Origin: Takakia lepidozioides
Lineage: Eukaryota > Streptophyta > Takakiopsida > Takakiales > Takakiaceae
Length of the DNA stretch: 64,000 nt
Reading direction: 5' to 3'
Assembly: GCA_030704615.1 (NCBI GenBank)
Contig: CM060732.1
Coordinates: 6,386,001-6,450,000 of the forward strand
Program-made: the position numbers and the translations under genes
Notes under the pieces: generated by a model
What the model was told of the DNA's origin: nothing
What the model saw: only the letters and a program-made list of their open reading frames with translations
The model's database searches: none
In this document: in pieces, positions 11,461 to 22,798 of the stretch
Numbering within the stretch: position 1 is the first letter of the stretch
Layout: every line of letters starts with the position of its first letter

Positions 11461-11551
11461 CAAAATTTTGTCCAGCTTGATCCTCCAATCTCTTTAGACG
11501 GTAAGTGATTTGTTTGCTCCCTCATTAATGTAGCTCCAAGTCCTCTTCCAT

Positions 11552-12098
11552 GTTGTGACCAGTGTTGGACTGGTATCGTATTTTGAACACACCAGGCTGG
11601 TACTGGTATATAGGCCTCCGGCCAATTGGCAAAAATATGAGATTTGGATACCATGGTGGTATCAATAATACCTGATTGGTGTGGTGTTTTACGGGTATCA
11701 ATAGCAAGAGTTTTTAGAAATCGATACCAGGGTATTATCAATACTGGTCTGGTATAAAAAAAACTCATGATGTTAAACATTGAAAGGCCCACTTCTCATA
11801 TAAATGTATACAAAAATGCTTCTCATTGATTTTATTCCTCATAGTATTCCTCAAGTTCTTCAAAGTATTGATACCGGGTTTTCCTCACAAAAATGGATAT
11901 GGTACTGGTATCAGGTACCAGATTTTCAACCACCTACCAAACTGGTAGGGTATCGTCCATAGTATTAGGAAGCAGATACCAGGCCAATACAGGAGTGGCC
12001 TGAGGTGATACCAGACTGCTTTGGTACTTCATACCAATATACATATTAGTATTGATACCAATTTCTTACCGTTATACCAGTCCAACACTGGTTGTGAC
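11552..12098. mobile_element. hAT-type MITE with perfect 8-bp target duplication
   Basis: The element body is 11560-12090 (531 bp). Its ends are inverted repeats: CAGTGTTGGACTGGTAT at the left and the exact complement, ATACCAGTCCAACACTG, at the right. GTTGTGAC flanks it on both sides (11552-11559 and 12091-12098), an 8-bp target duplication characteristic of the hAT superfamily, as is the CAG start. It encodes no protein. The interior is packed with GGTATC/GATACC words in both orientations. The perfect duplication suggests recent insertion. Confidence 0.9.
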
Positions 12099-13749
12099 TG
12101 CATGAGCCATTTTTTTCAAAGCCAATTTATGTGTAGGGGAAGGCCCTGCCCGCGGGCATTCCCGAACGTAAAGAACGGCTCAGAATTTTCATCCACTTTT
12201 TGCCACGTCATCTCTCAAATATGAGAGTCGTCCAATATGCAGAACGTTCCTCCAATTTGAGCCGGAGTATTTCGAGGCATATTCCTGTCAGGGAGGGACC
12301 TTCGGTCTACGTTACCCCCGCTATTTCTCAAGATCCTCAAACTCTTCCTCATAACATGTCATTTTAGACCCTTATTTTTCCAAATCCTCACTGTCCATCT
12401 CCTACCTCAAAGCCTGCATTTTCCCAAAATTTGCAAAGGAAGAGCGAGAGGAAGGAAGGGGAAAAGAGTAGTGTTTTTTTTTTGGCGAAAAATCGCCAAA
12501 TGGCGACCTCAAAACATAAAAATGGAATATTCTGTCGCAAATTCCCTGTTTTTTCATGGATGAAATCGCCAAACTTCTACAAGGGAAAAAAAAAGATGGA
12601 TGAATTTGCCAAATGTGGATGATATAAATGGATGAAAGTACATATGAGGATGATTCTATCCAAATTTTCAATGAATGAACAGAATATATAGCTATTTCTT
12701 GTACTCGTGCTATTTTTCAAATTTAAGAAAAAAATCACTGGAAAAGAGGACTCGCAGAATATGGGGAAATTTTGTCTTGCAGATTTTTCGCTACTTGAAA
12801 CCCTAATGTATCCAGGTACGTTAGCAAAACGACATCAAGCGCCCTATACAACTGCCAGCACATAACCATAGCTCCGGTAAGCTAATGTGCACTGTGGCCA
12901 CCTAAAATCACTTTTCCAGGTTAGCTATCTGAAAACAGGTTCTTCTCTGTTAGTTATTGTTCTGTGTGGACCCCATGAGACATGTTCCACAGATCCTGAT
13001 CAGCTAAGCTCCTAGCTTCTTTTTAGCTTCTTCCATCAACATGCCTACTTCATGTCCGAATTCATCCGCTGTTGCAGTGCATGCAACAATTTGGACAGAG
13101 TAATAATATGTGGAATCTAGTCACAGATTCCAGGCCTCACCTTCCATGACATTTGGATCCGTTCTACCTCTTACATTTTCTCTACCACTGAAGCTTATCC
13201 ACTAGCTCTATGACAGGCCCTCCTGCCCACAAATGCTGATGGTCAGTTCGTCTACATCTCTCATGGCAGTCTTACGTTGTGGCCCTCTGGCAAGTGGAGT
13301 TTTTTTTGCATGTGGTATAGTCGATGGGTGATCTCTGTCTTTCTACGTTGAAGGCTTCTCTTCCATTCTAGCTGCACCCATGCTGAAATTCTCCTTCGGA
13401 AGTTGAGTAGAGTCTTGTGTCTTATAGTTTACTGGGTCCAGGAGTCGCTCACTGACTGGGGATGGAAGAACTTGGGAGAAAAAAAGTGACGATCAAAGAA
13501 TTATGTGGCCAAAAAGACTGACCACCTTCTGTCCCTGACGTCTTTTGGCATTTTCTGATGCTGAAACTTTCGTTACAATTTTCTGAGCCCATTCCATCCC
13601 TGCCTTAGGAAAATGGAACAATGGGCGAGTCTCCTCATTTGACACTGCATTTAGGATATAGACACAGCTCAAATCAACCAGTGATAATGCGTCATAACTC
13701 AAGAATCCATTTAGCTTATCCTTCTCCATTGCAAACGTATACATGTCCA
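12099..13749. other. No recognisable gene
   Basis: The stretch is AT-rich and repetitive, with words such as tcgccaaatggcg recurring between 12.48 and 12.62 kb. No domain or splice-consistent frame was found. Upstream exons or the promoter of the 13.75-kb gene may lie here. Confidence 0.3.
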
Positions 13750-16700
13750 ATGTGTGTGGAAAGGAGCTCTCGTTGCTCTTATAAACCAAGGAGAGGAGCT
13801 AGTCTTAAGTTGGTAAGTTTGAAAGGGTTTCTTTCATCGTGTTGCAAAGTAGGCTTGCGCTCTGGGCTTGACAAGTTGTACTCAAGCCAACTGCGAGTGG
13901 AGTGTAGGGTAGATAGGGAAAGCGAAGATCCGCAGGAGGGCTTCACAAGAAGACGGATGGTATCAGCCATGATAGCAATAGTGCTGGCAGTGAAAGTGGG
14001 AGAAGGGCCAGCGATGGCATTTGGGTGGTTTGGCCAGCCTGATGTGGAGAAGGACCCTGTGGAGCCGTTTACTCTTTATGGCAGCATCTTGTAGGTGCCC
14101 CTTCAATCTTCGAACGCCGCTTTGTACGTTTCTCTTTGCATTTGGATGAATTGGTTTGAGACTGGCCGTCCTGATTGGTGGTGGGGTTCCAACCCACCAA
14201 GATCTTGAGATACGGAGAGATGACCTCTTGCGTGGTAATTCAAATTTCTTACGTCTTACACGGTTGGGTTTGTGAATGGTGCAATTATTGGGTTCAGCAA
14301 AAAGTACTTAATAGAGGAGATTGTGGAGGGCAAGATCGTTGGCAGGAAGAAGGGATTCACTGCATCTGCATGGTCTGTACCACAGCTCCCTAAATTCGGA
14401 GATTTTCAATAAACAAAAGAACCTCAGATAGGTTTGCACATTCCAACAATACAATTCCTTGGGGTGATGTTGTTGTGCACAGAACAAACCACCTCTATTA
14501 AGAGCACATTTGACACTGTCAACAAGTTTGCAGGTCCACATGAATGGAAAATATAGAGTAAACCTTTCGGTCCTCTCATTTGGTGATTGAATGAAGCGTT
14601 TCAAAGTCTGTAACTTCACAGGACAGCACTGACCTTCACTTGCAACAATGCAATCCAGGTGGTACTCCTGCTCTACCCTAAAACTAGTCTCCGACCTTCA
14701 GTTGTCACTAGAAAGAGTGACATCTGATAGATGATAGTTGATGCCATATTGCCTCCATTGACAAGTGGGATCATCCAAAGTTTATCGCACATATAGGCCC
14801 TTAGTTCTCAGAGAACCCACCTACATCTAATAAAGTGAATGTGAATTTCTAGTGAGGTTACGCTCTATCCGCAAGGCTGTTCCCTGACTCTAGGGGACCC
14901 GCTTCAGATAAATGGGGTTGGGGGATGAGTGGGTGAGCGGCCAAATTTTCTTAGGTTCGGACATGAGAATCTAATCAGACCTGTAGGTTCGATAAAGTTT
15001 GGACAACTGCACAAACTCCTTAATGGGGAGTCTCTCTCCCCACTCCCTAGGTAAGTCAGATGACGAGATGGAGGGGAAGCTTTATAATCCACAAAGAAGC
15101 TAAAACCTGAAGGCATTTATGGATGTTATAGACATCTTCTTTTTTCCCCTTTAGAGACTTTTGACTATTCGAGATGTCAGGCAGCTTATAAGGCACTTCA
15201 TTGTCTGACGATGTTTGGTGTATTTGGATTTGGATTCTTGTTGTTCCACTTTGTCCCCATGGGCCCTCAGGGTCTCTGGACGTTGCAAAGTTTCGTACTT
15301 TCTTTTCTCTTTCTCTCTCTCCAAAACAGCCAATGTGGCTGTTCGGGGTGAGTTTGGCATCCCGTCCTTAAGCTCCCGACGAGATGAATTCAAGGTCAGG
15401 TGGTGGGGTCAGCTGCAACATATGTCCAACACCAGATATCCTAAGTTAATCGACTCTATATCTTGGAAACAGGACCGCCCTGTCAAACAGGCTAAGTCCT
15501 GAGTAGAAGAGATTCTCAAGGATCTGGACCTGTACCCGCAAGTCTTGACCCTGCTGGATAAATCTGACGTAGAGGCTGTAGTGTCCAAAGCCATGTCTGT
15601 TGCCATGAAATTTCTGATGAAAATGAAGTTAGGCAGAAAACTTCCCTGAACTTATTTCCAGTCTGTGACATGGGGGAGGACATCATGGATGACCTCAAGG
15701 GTCTACCCACTCTCGGCTCTAGACTGAAATTTAAACTCAGGGCAGGAAGCCTACCTTTGAACAGCAAACAGAAGCAGAGAGGAAAGGGAGAGTGCAATTG
15801 CCCGTTGTGTGGGCAACCTGAAGACAATATTCATTTCCTGATTCACTGTCCGGGGTTCTCTCACCAGAGAGACGCTCTCCTCAAATCTATCAAGGGAATT
15901 GTGCCTGTACCCCTGTTTACCAACTTCGAAAGTCTCGAGGCTGAGCCAAAAGCCCAGGCCCTTCTGGGGCCTAGTTATTGGGCAAACCACACACAGCAGA
16001 TTGATGCTTGTGTGAAGGGATTTCTAGAGGATATCTGGAAAACCCGGATTAATGCTTTATACCAAGGTAAGTCTTACTACCAACGTCAGCCCCTGACAGA
16101 GGTAGGTTCTGTCCCTTTGTGTTCCGCTCAAACTGGGCGCGGGGTCAATGGCCACAAGGCTACGGCAAACAACTTCTTATGAGTACATTCTCTCTCTCTC
16201 AGGGTCTATGGCCAGAAGGCTATGGCAAACAACGTCTTATGAATAGATTCTATAGCCATGAGGATATCTCTCTCTTTCTCACACTCTTGCAGGTAGGTAG
16301 ATCCAGTTGGGCTTCCAAATGTTTTTGTCTTGTGGCAGGGGTGACTGAACTTTAAGTCACTTGCCGTCGCTGTCAAAGCAGCACTGGGGGCTTTGATTAC
16401 TCTGAGATGTACTGCTGTGGATGTGAAGTGCAGTGTGAATGTGTTGGACGCAAGCAAAGAAACTCCAGAAATGCAAGGAGTGCCAGCTGCTCTTAAGGTG
16501 GTGCCATCCTACCAACCCCTGGTGTTAATGCAAGATTGCTTAGAGCTAGTAGGAACTTAAGTACTAGAGGTGTACGAATTCTCAACAGTCGCCGGCATCT
16601 GAGGGTACTAGAATCGACCTCATGCTTTACAGTATGGATTCAGTGGCATCGCATAAGCGAGCACTCCATTCCCTGTAGTTGGATTGTCTTTGACTGTGCA

Positions 16701-17409
16701 CGAGTACTATGGCAGTTTGGAATGAACTCATATACCCTGACACACTCAATACCCATGAGTGGCTTCCAGGAGCTAGTATGGTGGGGACTCGGGCCTCAAA
16801 TCATATCCACTCCACACACGACTCTCTCCTGTCCTTTTCCTCCCTGTGTAATTTTCACCCAATTTCTGTCGATAGGTAGAATGCTGAATGATTACAGAAA
16901 TGTTGTAGCTTGCCCATATCTCCTGTCAGGTTCAAATATTCTTGGTTTGGTGACGATCTCATTACATGAATGCCATAGCACAGACAAATAATCTTGAGCA
17001 AGAGTTTGAGCTTAGCGGGTGGAGGTTTCCGCTGTGATATATGCCAGTCTAGTGGGTCAGTATTGCTGCAGCATTATAGCGCTCATCCTCCGCCCTGCCA
17101 GTTGCACTGTAAGCTTATATCCATGGAGAGAAGGGGGATGGGGGGTGAGGAACTGTACTGATTTGGGAAGGAACCCAGGTAACAAGCTCAAGTGAGGGAG
17201 TGTACAGGTGACAATAATAGGGGAGCCGCGTTGTGCAAAAGGAGAGGGACAAACAAGGGAGGAGTCATGCTTGCCGCCTTGTAGAAGAGCATGTAAGGCT
17301 GCTGTGGCACGCCATGTGGCGGAGGTTAGGGATGAGACGGGCTATTTTCTTGACTCTTCAGATACTACAAAAGCCACTGAGGCTTGCTCCACTCAATGCT
17401 TTAATGAAT
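13750..17409 (+). CDS. Probable nuclear-encoded thylakoid-lumen protein (four exons)
   Basis: Four exons join in one frame: 13750-14090, 14298-14372, 16434-16497 and 17208-17409. Every junction has GT/AG and compatible phase (2, 2, 0, then 1 at the last donor). The N-terminus is Ser/Arg/Lys-rich, like a plastid transit peptide. It is followed by TRRRM, a hydrophobic run (MIAIVLAVKVGEG) and PAMA/FGWFG, the arrangement of a twin-arginine lumenal signal with an AxA cleavage site. The mature part includes DPVEPFTLYGSI, FKKYLIEEIVEGKIVGRKKG, ETPEMQGVP and a cysteine-rich end (CLPPCRRACK, CSTQCFNE). I recognise the general type but not the family name. The exon after 17409 was not identified; an acceptor at 19550 is phase-compatible. 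Intron 3 carries a LINE insertion. Start choice: first in-frame ATG after a non-transit-like stretch; an ATG at 13621 is also in frame. Confidence 0.6.
15321..16190 (+). mobile_element. 5'-truncated LINE, 3' end of ORF2
   Basis: This copy matches the C-terminal third of the full LINE at 41.7-45.3 kb: KTANVAVRGEFGIPSLSSRR, the zinc finger CNCPLCGQPEDNIHFLIHC, and the terminal ...CGGCAAACAAC..CTTATGAGTACA. It has an added stop after AKS (near 15500) and a frame change near 15615. Both ends lie against (CT)n runs: ctttctctctct before it and ttctctctctctc after it. A further ~50-bp copy of the LINE 3' end (16197-16250) follows immediately. It sits in intron 3 of the lumen-protein gene, in the same orientation. 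Confidence 0.85.
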
Positions 17410-19090
17410 GTGAGCTCTTCATTTTCTGCCCTAATGACTTCTGCAAGGAGTCAGTGTTATGTGTTTATGTGTTTATGCATGGCTATCTTGCTTTGGTGAC
17501 GTTGATAGGGTACATATACCTGTATGTCCAAGAGAGGAGTATCTCTCTTACCTCTATGCAAGGCCCAGAAAGAGAGGTTATTGAAAGGAAAGGAGAAACT
17601 TATAACCTCCCTTGAAGGCAAAGAGAGAGAGAGATCTCAATTTACTTGTCAAACTTTACTGTCATAGCCTTGAGCCAGTACCTAGTATGTATGAAGCTAA
17701 AGAGAGAGTGTGCTCATTCCCTGTGGATCTTGGCTAGGAAGACTCAGTCCCTGCGAGCTAGGAACCCTCCCAGAGCAGGTGTGGGGTTCAGTCCTCCATG
17801 GTATCTGAGAGACTTGCCTTACCACTTGTATAGACTGGTACAGCAAGTTGATTTTTGTGCTGGCTTTCAGTGATTCCTGCACTGCAGCTCTAGCCCTCTA
17901 GCTGACAGCAGATGTGACAGGTGTGGCTCTGGTTGCGTTGCCACTAACACTGTCGACAGGAGGAAGAAAGGGAAATAACATACACAGGGACTTACTAATG
18001 TCCGCAGAAAGCTCGAACAGCTCAGCAAGATGACTATAAATAGAAAGAGCAGCAGTGTCTGGTGGATCAAAGGTGCCATTGATGTAGCATTGATATTCAT
18101 TTGCCTTAAACTAAAATCGCAGGTTGTGTGTCGAGGTTGGCTTTGTTGTTAGTGCTATGTTCTTAGTGCTATGTTCGCCTGTTCCTGACCCTCTTATGTT
18201 CCCTTGGCTTGGTGGAAGGTACAAAACCTGGCAAGAGCATATCGTTTGTGTTCCCATTCAGGCCCCACTGAGCATGCGAAAGCAAATTGGAGTGCATGGA
18301 ATTCTGCAGATTTCGCTTTTGCTACCTGCGAGTGTGCTGATTGTTCAGGCAGATGGTCATAGTGTGCCCTTGTCTGCACCCTGTTATGGTAGTGAAGTAA
18401 ATATAAGAGCCACTTTTGGTTAGCAATGTGCCATTCTGCAGAGAGCATGCAAAGTGAGCAATTTTTGTCAATGAAGTTCACTTCTGTGTGATTAACTTCC
18501 TGGTGATTTAAAGAGGAAGAAAAATAGCCATGTCTGCACAAGGATGTCTTCCCTGTTTACGGGCATGTGACATGAAAGCCAGCATTTCATAAACATTTTC
18601 CAGACCCTTGAGAGATTTCTGGTGATCATCATTCCACCTTAACTTTGTACCAAAGCATAACAATGCTCAGCCACTATAACTGAGCAATCATTGGGCAAGT
18701 GTGAGTGGCTTTTGAAGAGATTGTCATTGCAGTTGACATGGTACCCAACCTCCTCTTCCAGGCGATTCACCAACACCAGGTGGATTGCCATACCATCAAA
18801 GAAGTTACCCCCATAAATATATACCAGAATTCATATTTATGATATTCTTTGCTAGGATAGAGGTCACGGAGACACTTGTACATCTCATGCCAAGGGAGGA
18901 TATAGATAGGATATAGACTATGTGAAATTCTTCCTTGGGAATAAAGACTGAAACCTTATGCATCCAAAATAATTGACCCATCTGAGGAGAACAGAGTGGA
19001 GAAACATATCATGACTTCTGTCCATAACATCACATAAGTTCCTGCCAACGGTTCCAGGATCAGATGTTTTCCGAAAGATAGCATCTCCCA
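17410..19090. other. No recognised exon; possible intron
   Basis: Several pyrimidine-rich acceptors occur (for example ctgcag at 18309), but I could not connect any frame here to a known domain or to the preceding gene with confidence. Confidence 0.3.
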
Positions 19091-19097
19091 TGATCTT

Positions 19098-19430
19098 TGG
19101 AGCAGTTGGCAAGAAGATAGGCCCATTTGAGTACCTACACGTCCGGAAACTTGAACAACAAGTGCAGATCTGTTGGGGGCCAGACCACAACCCTTTAAAA
19201 AAAACTCCAAAGCTCTGGAGGCCACCATATATTTATCACACTAGTTGTTAGAAATGTGCCAAGCCATAGCACACCACAAATGGAAGAATTGGCAAGAAGA
19301 TAGGCCCATCAAAGTAGCTGAACGTCCGGAAACTTGAACAACAAGTGCAGATCTATTGGGGGCCAGACCACAACCCCTTAAGAAAATTGCCACCATAACT
19401 TGATCAAACTAGTTGTTAGATTAAATGTGC
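19098..19430 (+). repeat. Tandem duplication of about 185 bp
   Basis: The block GGCAAGAAGATAGGCCCAT ... CGTCCGGAAACTTGAACAAC ... GGGGGCCAGACCACAACCC ... CTAGTTGTTAG occurs at about 19105-19248 and again at about 19287-19413, with small indels. Both units can be read in the plus strand as HVRKLEQQVQI(C/Y)WGPDHNP, which suggests a duplicated exon-like piece, but no gene model was built. Confidence 0.6.
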
Positions 19431-19507
19431 TGTCATATATGCTTGTCTAACACTGAGATGAACGACTATATCATGGTGATTCAGCACACCCCCAGTGAAT
19501 ATCTTGA

Positions 19508-19987
19508 AAACTTCTCGGGTACCCTGAAAGTTATCCTACTGATTATACAGGGTATTCGGTGGAACCACATGGAGATTCTAAACTGGTGGAAGTGTACTCC
19601 GGTGTGCCCGTGCAGAATCTTTTCATTTATGATGATTCTGAATGGTTGGAACTTACAGTTGACGTAGGTGTGTATTGTGCCAAAAATAAGGCCAATGTAG
19701 CCGACCCTGGTCTGAGGTGGCTAAAGTATCCAATTGGTGAGTACTTTAGGGATCCGGGAGTATACCCTGGAGATGAGGGTGTATACTTTGGCGATGAGGG
19801 AGTGTACTCTGGGGATGCCGGAGTGTACTCTGGGGTTGAGGTAGTGTACTTTGGGGATACGAGAATATACTCCGGGGATCCGGGTTTATACTCTGGGGAA
19901 TCCGGTGTATATGCAGGGTACACAACGCAGAAATCATTTGATTCCGCCGATTCTTCAGCTACAGGATTTCCGGAAGATCCTCCATAG
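19508..19987 (+). CDS. ORF with eight 7-residue repeats, possible terminal exon
   Basis: The plus frame is open from 19508 to the stop at 19985-19987. After VPVQNLFIYDDSEWLELTV it carries eight 21-bp units (19757-19924) reading G-V-Y-x-G-D-x, then an acidic/serine tail. An acceptor ending at 19550 (gattatacag) would enter this frame in a phase compatible with the donor at 17409, so it could be the last exon of the upstream lumen-protein gene. The minus strand of the same array is also open (19627-19923) and reads Y-T-P-x-S-P-x. I cannot decide which strand, if either, is expressed. Confidence 0.35.
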   Translation, partial: KLLGYPESYPTDYTGYSVEPHGDSKLVEVYSGVPVQNLFIYDDSEWLELTVDVGVYCAKNKANVADPGLRWLKYPIGEYFRDPGVYPGDEGVYFGDEGVYSGDAGVYSGVEVVYFGDTRIYSGDPGLYSGESGVYAGYTTQKSFDSADSSATGFPEDPP

Positions 19988-20136
19988 TATTGTTCACTAT
20001 ATTATTCCAAGTGCACCTTAGTCAGGTGAAGTCATTATTGGTCAAAAGTGGCTTTTCTTCTTCATTTTGAGAGACTGAAATTTGAATATGAAAGCCTTGG
20101 ATGGTGTATAAGTATCTGCGAGTAAAGAGTGCCAGT

Positions 20137-20260
20137 AAATGGATCAGGAAATGGACTTTGGTAACAAGAAATGGACCAGTAAATGGTGCCAGTATTAAAT
20201 GGATCAGTAAAAGGACTTTGGAACCAAGAAATGGACCAGCATATGGACTTACCAGTAATT
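20137..20260. repeat. Two-copy ~60-bp direct repeat
   Basis: The phrase AAATGGATCAG(G/T)AAA(T/A)GGACTTTGG followed by CAAGAAATGGACCAG occurs twice about 60 bp apart, with extra ATGGAC words around it. Confidence 0.6.
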
Positions 20261-20689
20261 GGACATAGTAACTTGATACATGTAGTGTAAGTACTGTAGT
20301 GCAGTTGTCAGTGTGATTTGAGCACATATCATAGACATACACAGCCATTATGAAGCTGCAGCAAAAGAGGTCAAGATTTGGCACATTACAGCCTAGATTT
20401 CAATTCTTTATTGCCTTGGTCACTTTGGGTAGGTGTATCTCTTTGGAAGATATCGTGCCTATTCATTCTTTGGCATTGTCTTTCAGCAACCATGAATCAG
20501 ATGTGCATTCAAACGAAGTCACCCTTTAATCTAAGATCGTTATTTGGCAAGATCCTTGGTGATCAATGCTTGTTCATCACTGGACCCTCAAATCTGATGT
20601 GATTTCCATGTATGCAGCCCACACTTGAATCTGAATTCAGTATGCCCCCCTTCCCCCATTATCAACCATCGTATTCTGAATTGATTACG

Positions 20690-20712
20690 AAAAAAAAAAA
20701 AAAAAAAAAAAA
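20690..20712. repeat. Poly-A run of 23
   Basis: An uninterrupted run of 23 adenines. No adjoining retroposon body with matching flanks was found, so it is listed only as a mononucleotide tract. Confidence 0.6.
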
Positions 20713-20865
20713 CCCAGTAACGCTCACTAGCCTCATTTAATGTCTTACATCCAAACAATGTCATAATAGCATCAGTTTCTAAGCTTCCACATCTGTAGCA
20801 CTTCTATCCTCCAACATTCATGCATGTTTTGGTACGCACTCAGAAACCAAAGTGGTCGAGAGAGA

Positions 20866-21234
20866 TTGTACTCATAAGACGTTGTTTGCCGTAGCCTTGT
20901 GGCCATTGACCCCGCGCCCAGTTTGAGCGGGAACAAAAGGGACAGAACCTACCTCTGTCAGGGGCTGACGTTGGTAGTGTGACTTACCATCATATATAGT
21001 ATTAATCCGGGTTTTCTAGATATCCTCTAGAAATCCCTTCACACAAGCATCAATCTGCTATGTGTGATTTGCCCAAAAACAAGGCCTCAGGAGGGCCTGG
21101 GCTTTTGGCTCAGCCTCAAGACTTTCAAAGTTGTTAAACATGGGTATAGGCACAATTCCCTTGATAGAATTGAAGAGAGCATCTCTTTGGTGAGAGAACC
21201 CCGGACAGTGTATCAGAAAGTGAATACTGTCTTC
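20866..21234 (-). mobile_element. 5'-truncated LINE with 15-bp target duplication
   Basis: The last ~370 bp of the LINE family at 41.7 kb lies here on the minus strand, ending at IHFLIHCPGFSHQRDALF upstream and at the LINE 3' end downstream. It is flanked by AGTGGTCGAGAGAGA at 20851-20865 and again at 21235-21249, a 15-bp target-site duplication. The duplicated target contains GAGAGAGA, that is TCTCTCTC on the LINE strand, next to the LINE 3' end. Confidence 0.9.
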
Positions 21235-21249
21235 AGTGGTCGAGAGAGA

Positions 21250-22331
21250 AATAAGGGCAAAGAAAGAGAAATAAAGATTCAACCAAGTCTTCATTGATGT
21301 TTTAGCTATGTTTAGTGGCATATGGATAGAAGCTGGTCTGCCTTCTACATCAGCGGGGCAAGCTTACAAATGTCTCCGGCTTCTTTGCATAGTGAAGGAG
21401 CTCTCCAGTTTGTGGATCAGCCACAAGTTCGCCAAACTCAGTAGCCACCTCCTTTGATACCTATAACCCATCACATCCCAGTTAGATCTCCACTGGTGCC
21501 AGAAATCACTTGTTTCAGGTGATGCACTAGTCTCTACCACCACCTCTCTACTGTACTGCATAATCCAAGCTCTTAACAAGCCATCCCCAATACTCTGGAA
21601 AATACAATAGTACTAAGAGAGCCTTTCATTTTCACCCCACCTTTAAATCAACTATATCCTATCAGATTTCCAAGTTCCATCCCTGACTAAATGACATGAA
21701 TTCCAGCAGCTCAAAGCTGATGAAATCCCTGCAATCCGCAATAACTAAACATTAATCTAAATGACAGTTAGCCACAACGCGCTCCAGACCAAAACTACAT
21801 GCCACAACCAACTAATGTGAGCAATCCACACGTGACCAATCTTGACATTACTACTACGATACAACATCCAAAATGAAATAAGAAAACCAGCACAAAGCCC
21901 CACTGTTAACCGTTGGTTTATGACTTAGACAAAATAGGCTATTAACACTACTGCCCATTTCCTAAGACATGCAACAGAGGTTGTCCGACAGTATGCTTTC
22001 AGAAACGATTACGAAGTAATCGTTTTAAGGATAGCTAAACCATGAACGTCGGAGGAAGCCATATCCTTGCAGACTGCTTAATCCTATTGATTAAGACCAA
22101 TTTACAGTATCTTAAGCATAAAAGATCTTAGTTGAAAGGACTGAAGCGTCTTGGTTCATACAAGCAGATGATAGTCAAGAGAAAACAAGAACTATTCTGA
22201 GATGATACACATTCTCACCATCTCACGTTCACTCTACACAGAGATACTTCGAATAGCATGGCTTTACTTCAGAGCTCGTTACATCAACACAGAAGTACAC
22301 AGAATCACTCTGAGTCCCTCTAAATACACAT
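21250..22331. other. No recognisable gene
   Basis: No domain-bearing frame was seen. The last ~150 bp (about 22180-22331) aligns loosely, with gaps, to sequence inside the other LTR copy near 33.0 kb. The true LTR may therefore extend further left with more divergence. Confidence 0.3.
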
Positions 22332-22753
22332 TGATCACTGATACTCATACTGCACGCCCTCTAAGTTGCGTGCAGTCTTTTTATACCATGCTCGAAAGAG
22401 CCGTTACAGCCCGCGGTCGTTAATGACCGTTTGCCTAACTGCCTACGCAACCTAAAAGGTTTGCTAAAAAGTGGCTCGTTGTAGTGGTCGTGAGCCATAG
22501 TGGTAAACAGTCCACTACTCCCTCTATTGGTTAAAGCCGATGCTATCGTGACCGTGTGATATCGTGGTTCATGGCTCACGATTACTATACTACCCCTTAT
22601 TGCTCTCGTGGTAATGTATCCTTGTCCCGCAATTGGCTAAGTACCGCGTACATAGCCGTCTCTGCCTGTGGCTCACGTAGTGTACGTCCATCACTACCCA
22701 ATATGTCCCGTTGCGACCGTCGTTGTCTGTCCCTCGTAGCATAGCCGTTATCA
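22332..22753 (-). repeat. 3' LTR of the 22-33 kb gypsy element
   Basis: It is bounded by TGATCA at the left and TTATCA at the right; read on the minus strand it starts TGATAACGG. It contains GTATAAAAAG (TATA box) on the minus strand near 22378. It is the same length as, and closely similar to, 33073-33494. Confidence 0.85.
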
Positions 22754-22775
22754 TTTATTCCCCCCCCCCTCTTTT
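22754..22775 (-). other. Polypurine tract next to the 3' LTR
   Basis: On the minus strand this reads AAAAGAGGGGGGGGGGAATA, immediately before the LTR start TGATAACGG. This is the expected primer site for plus-strand DNA synthesis and fixes the element's orientation. Confidence 0.8.
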
Positions 22776-22798
22776 GAAATTGTGTCCGCACAATTTCG

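Noticed and set aside
20690-20712. Poly-A tail of a processed pseudogene
   Set aside because: No coding or retroposon body with matching flanking repeats adjoins it.
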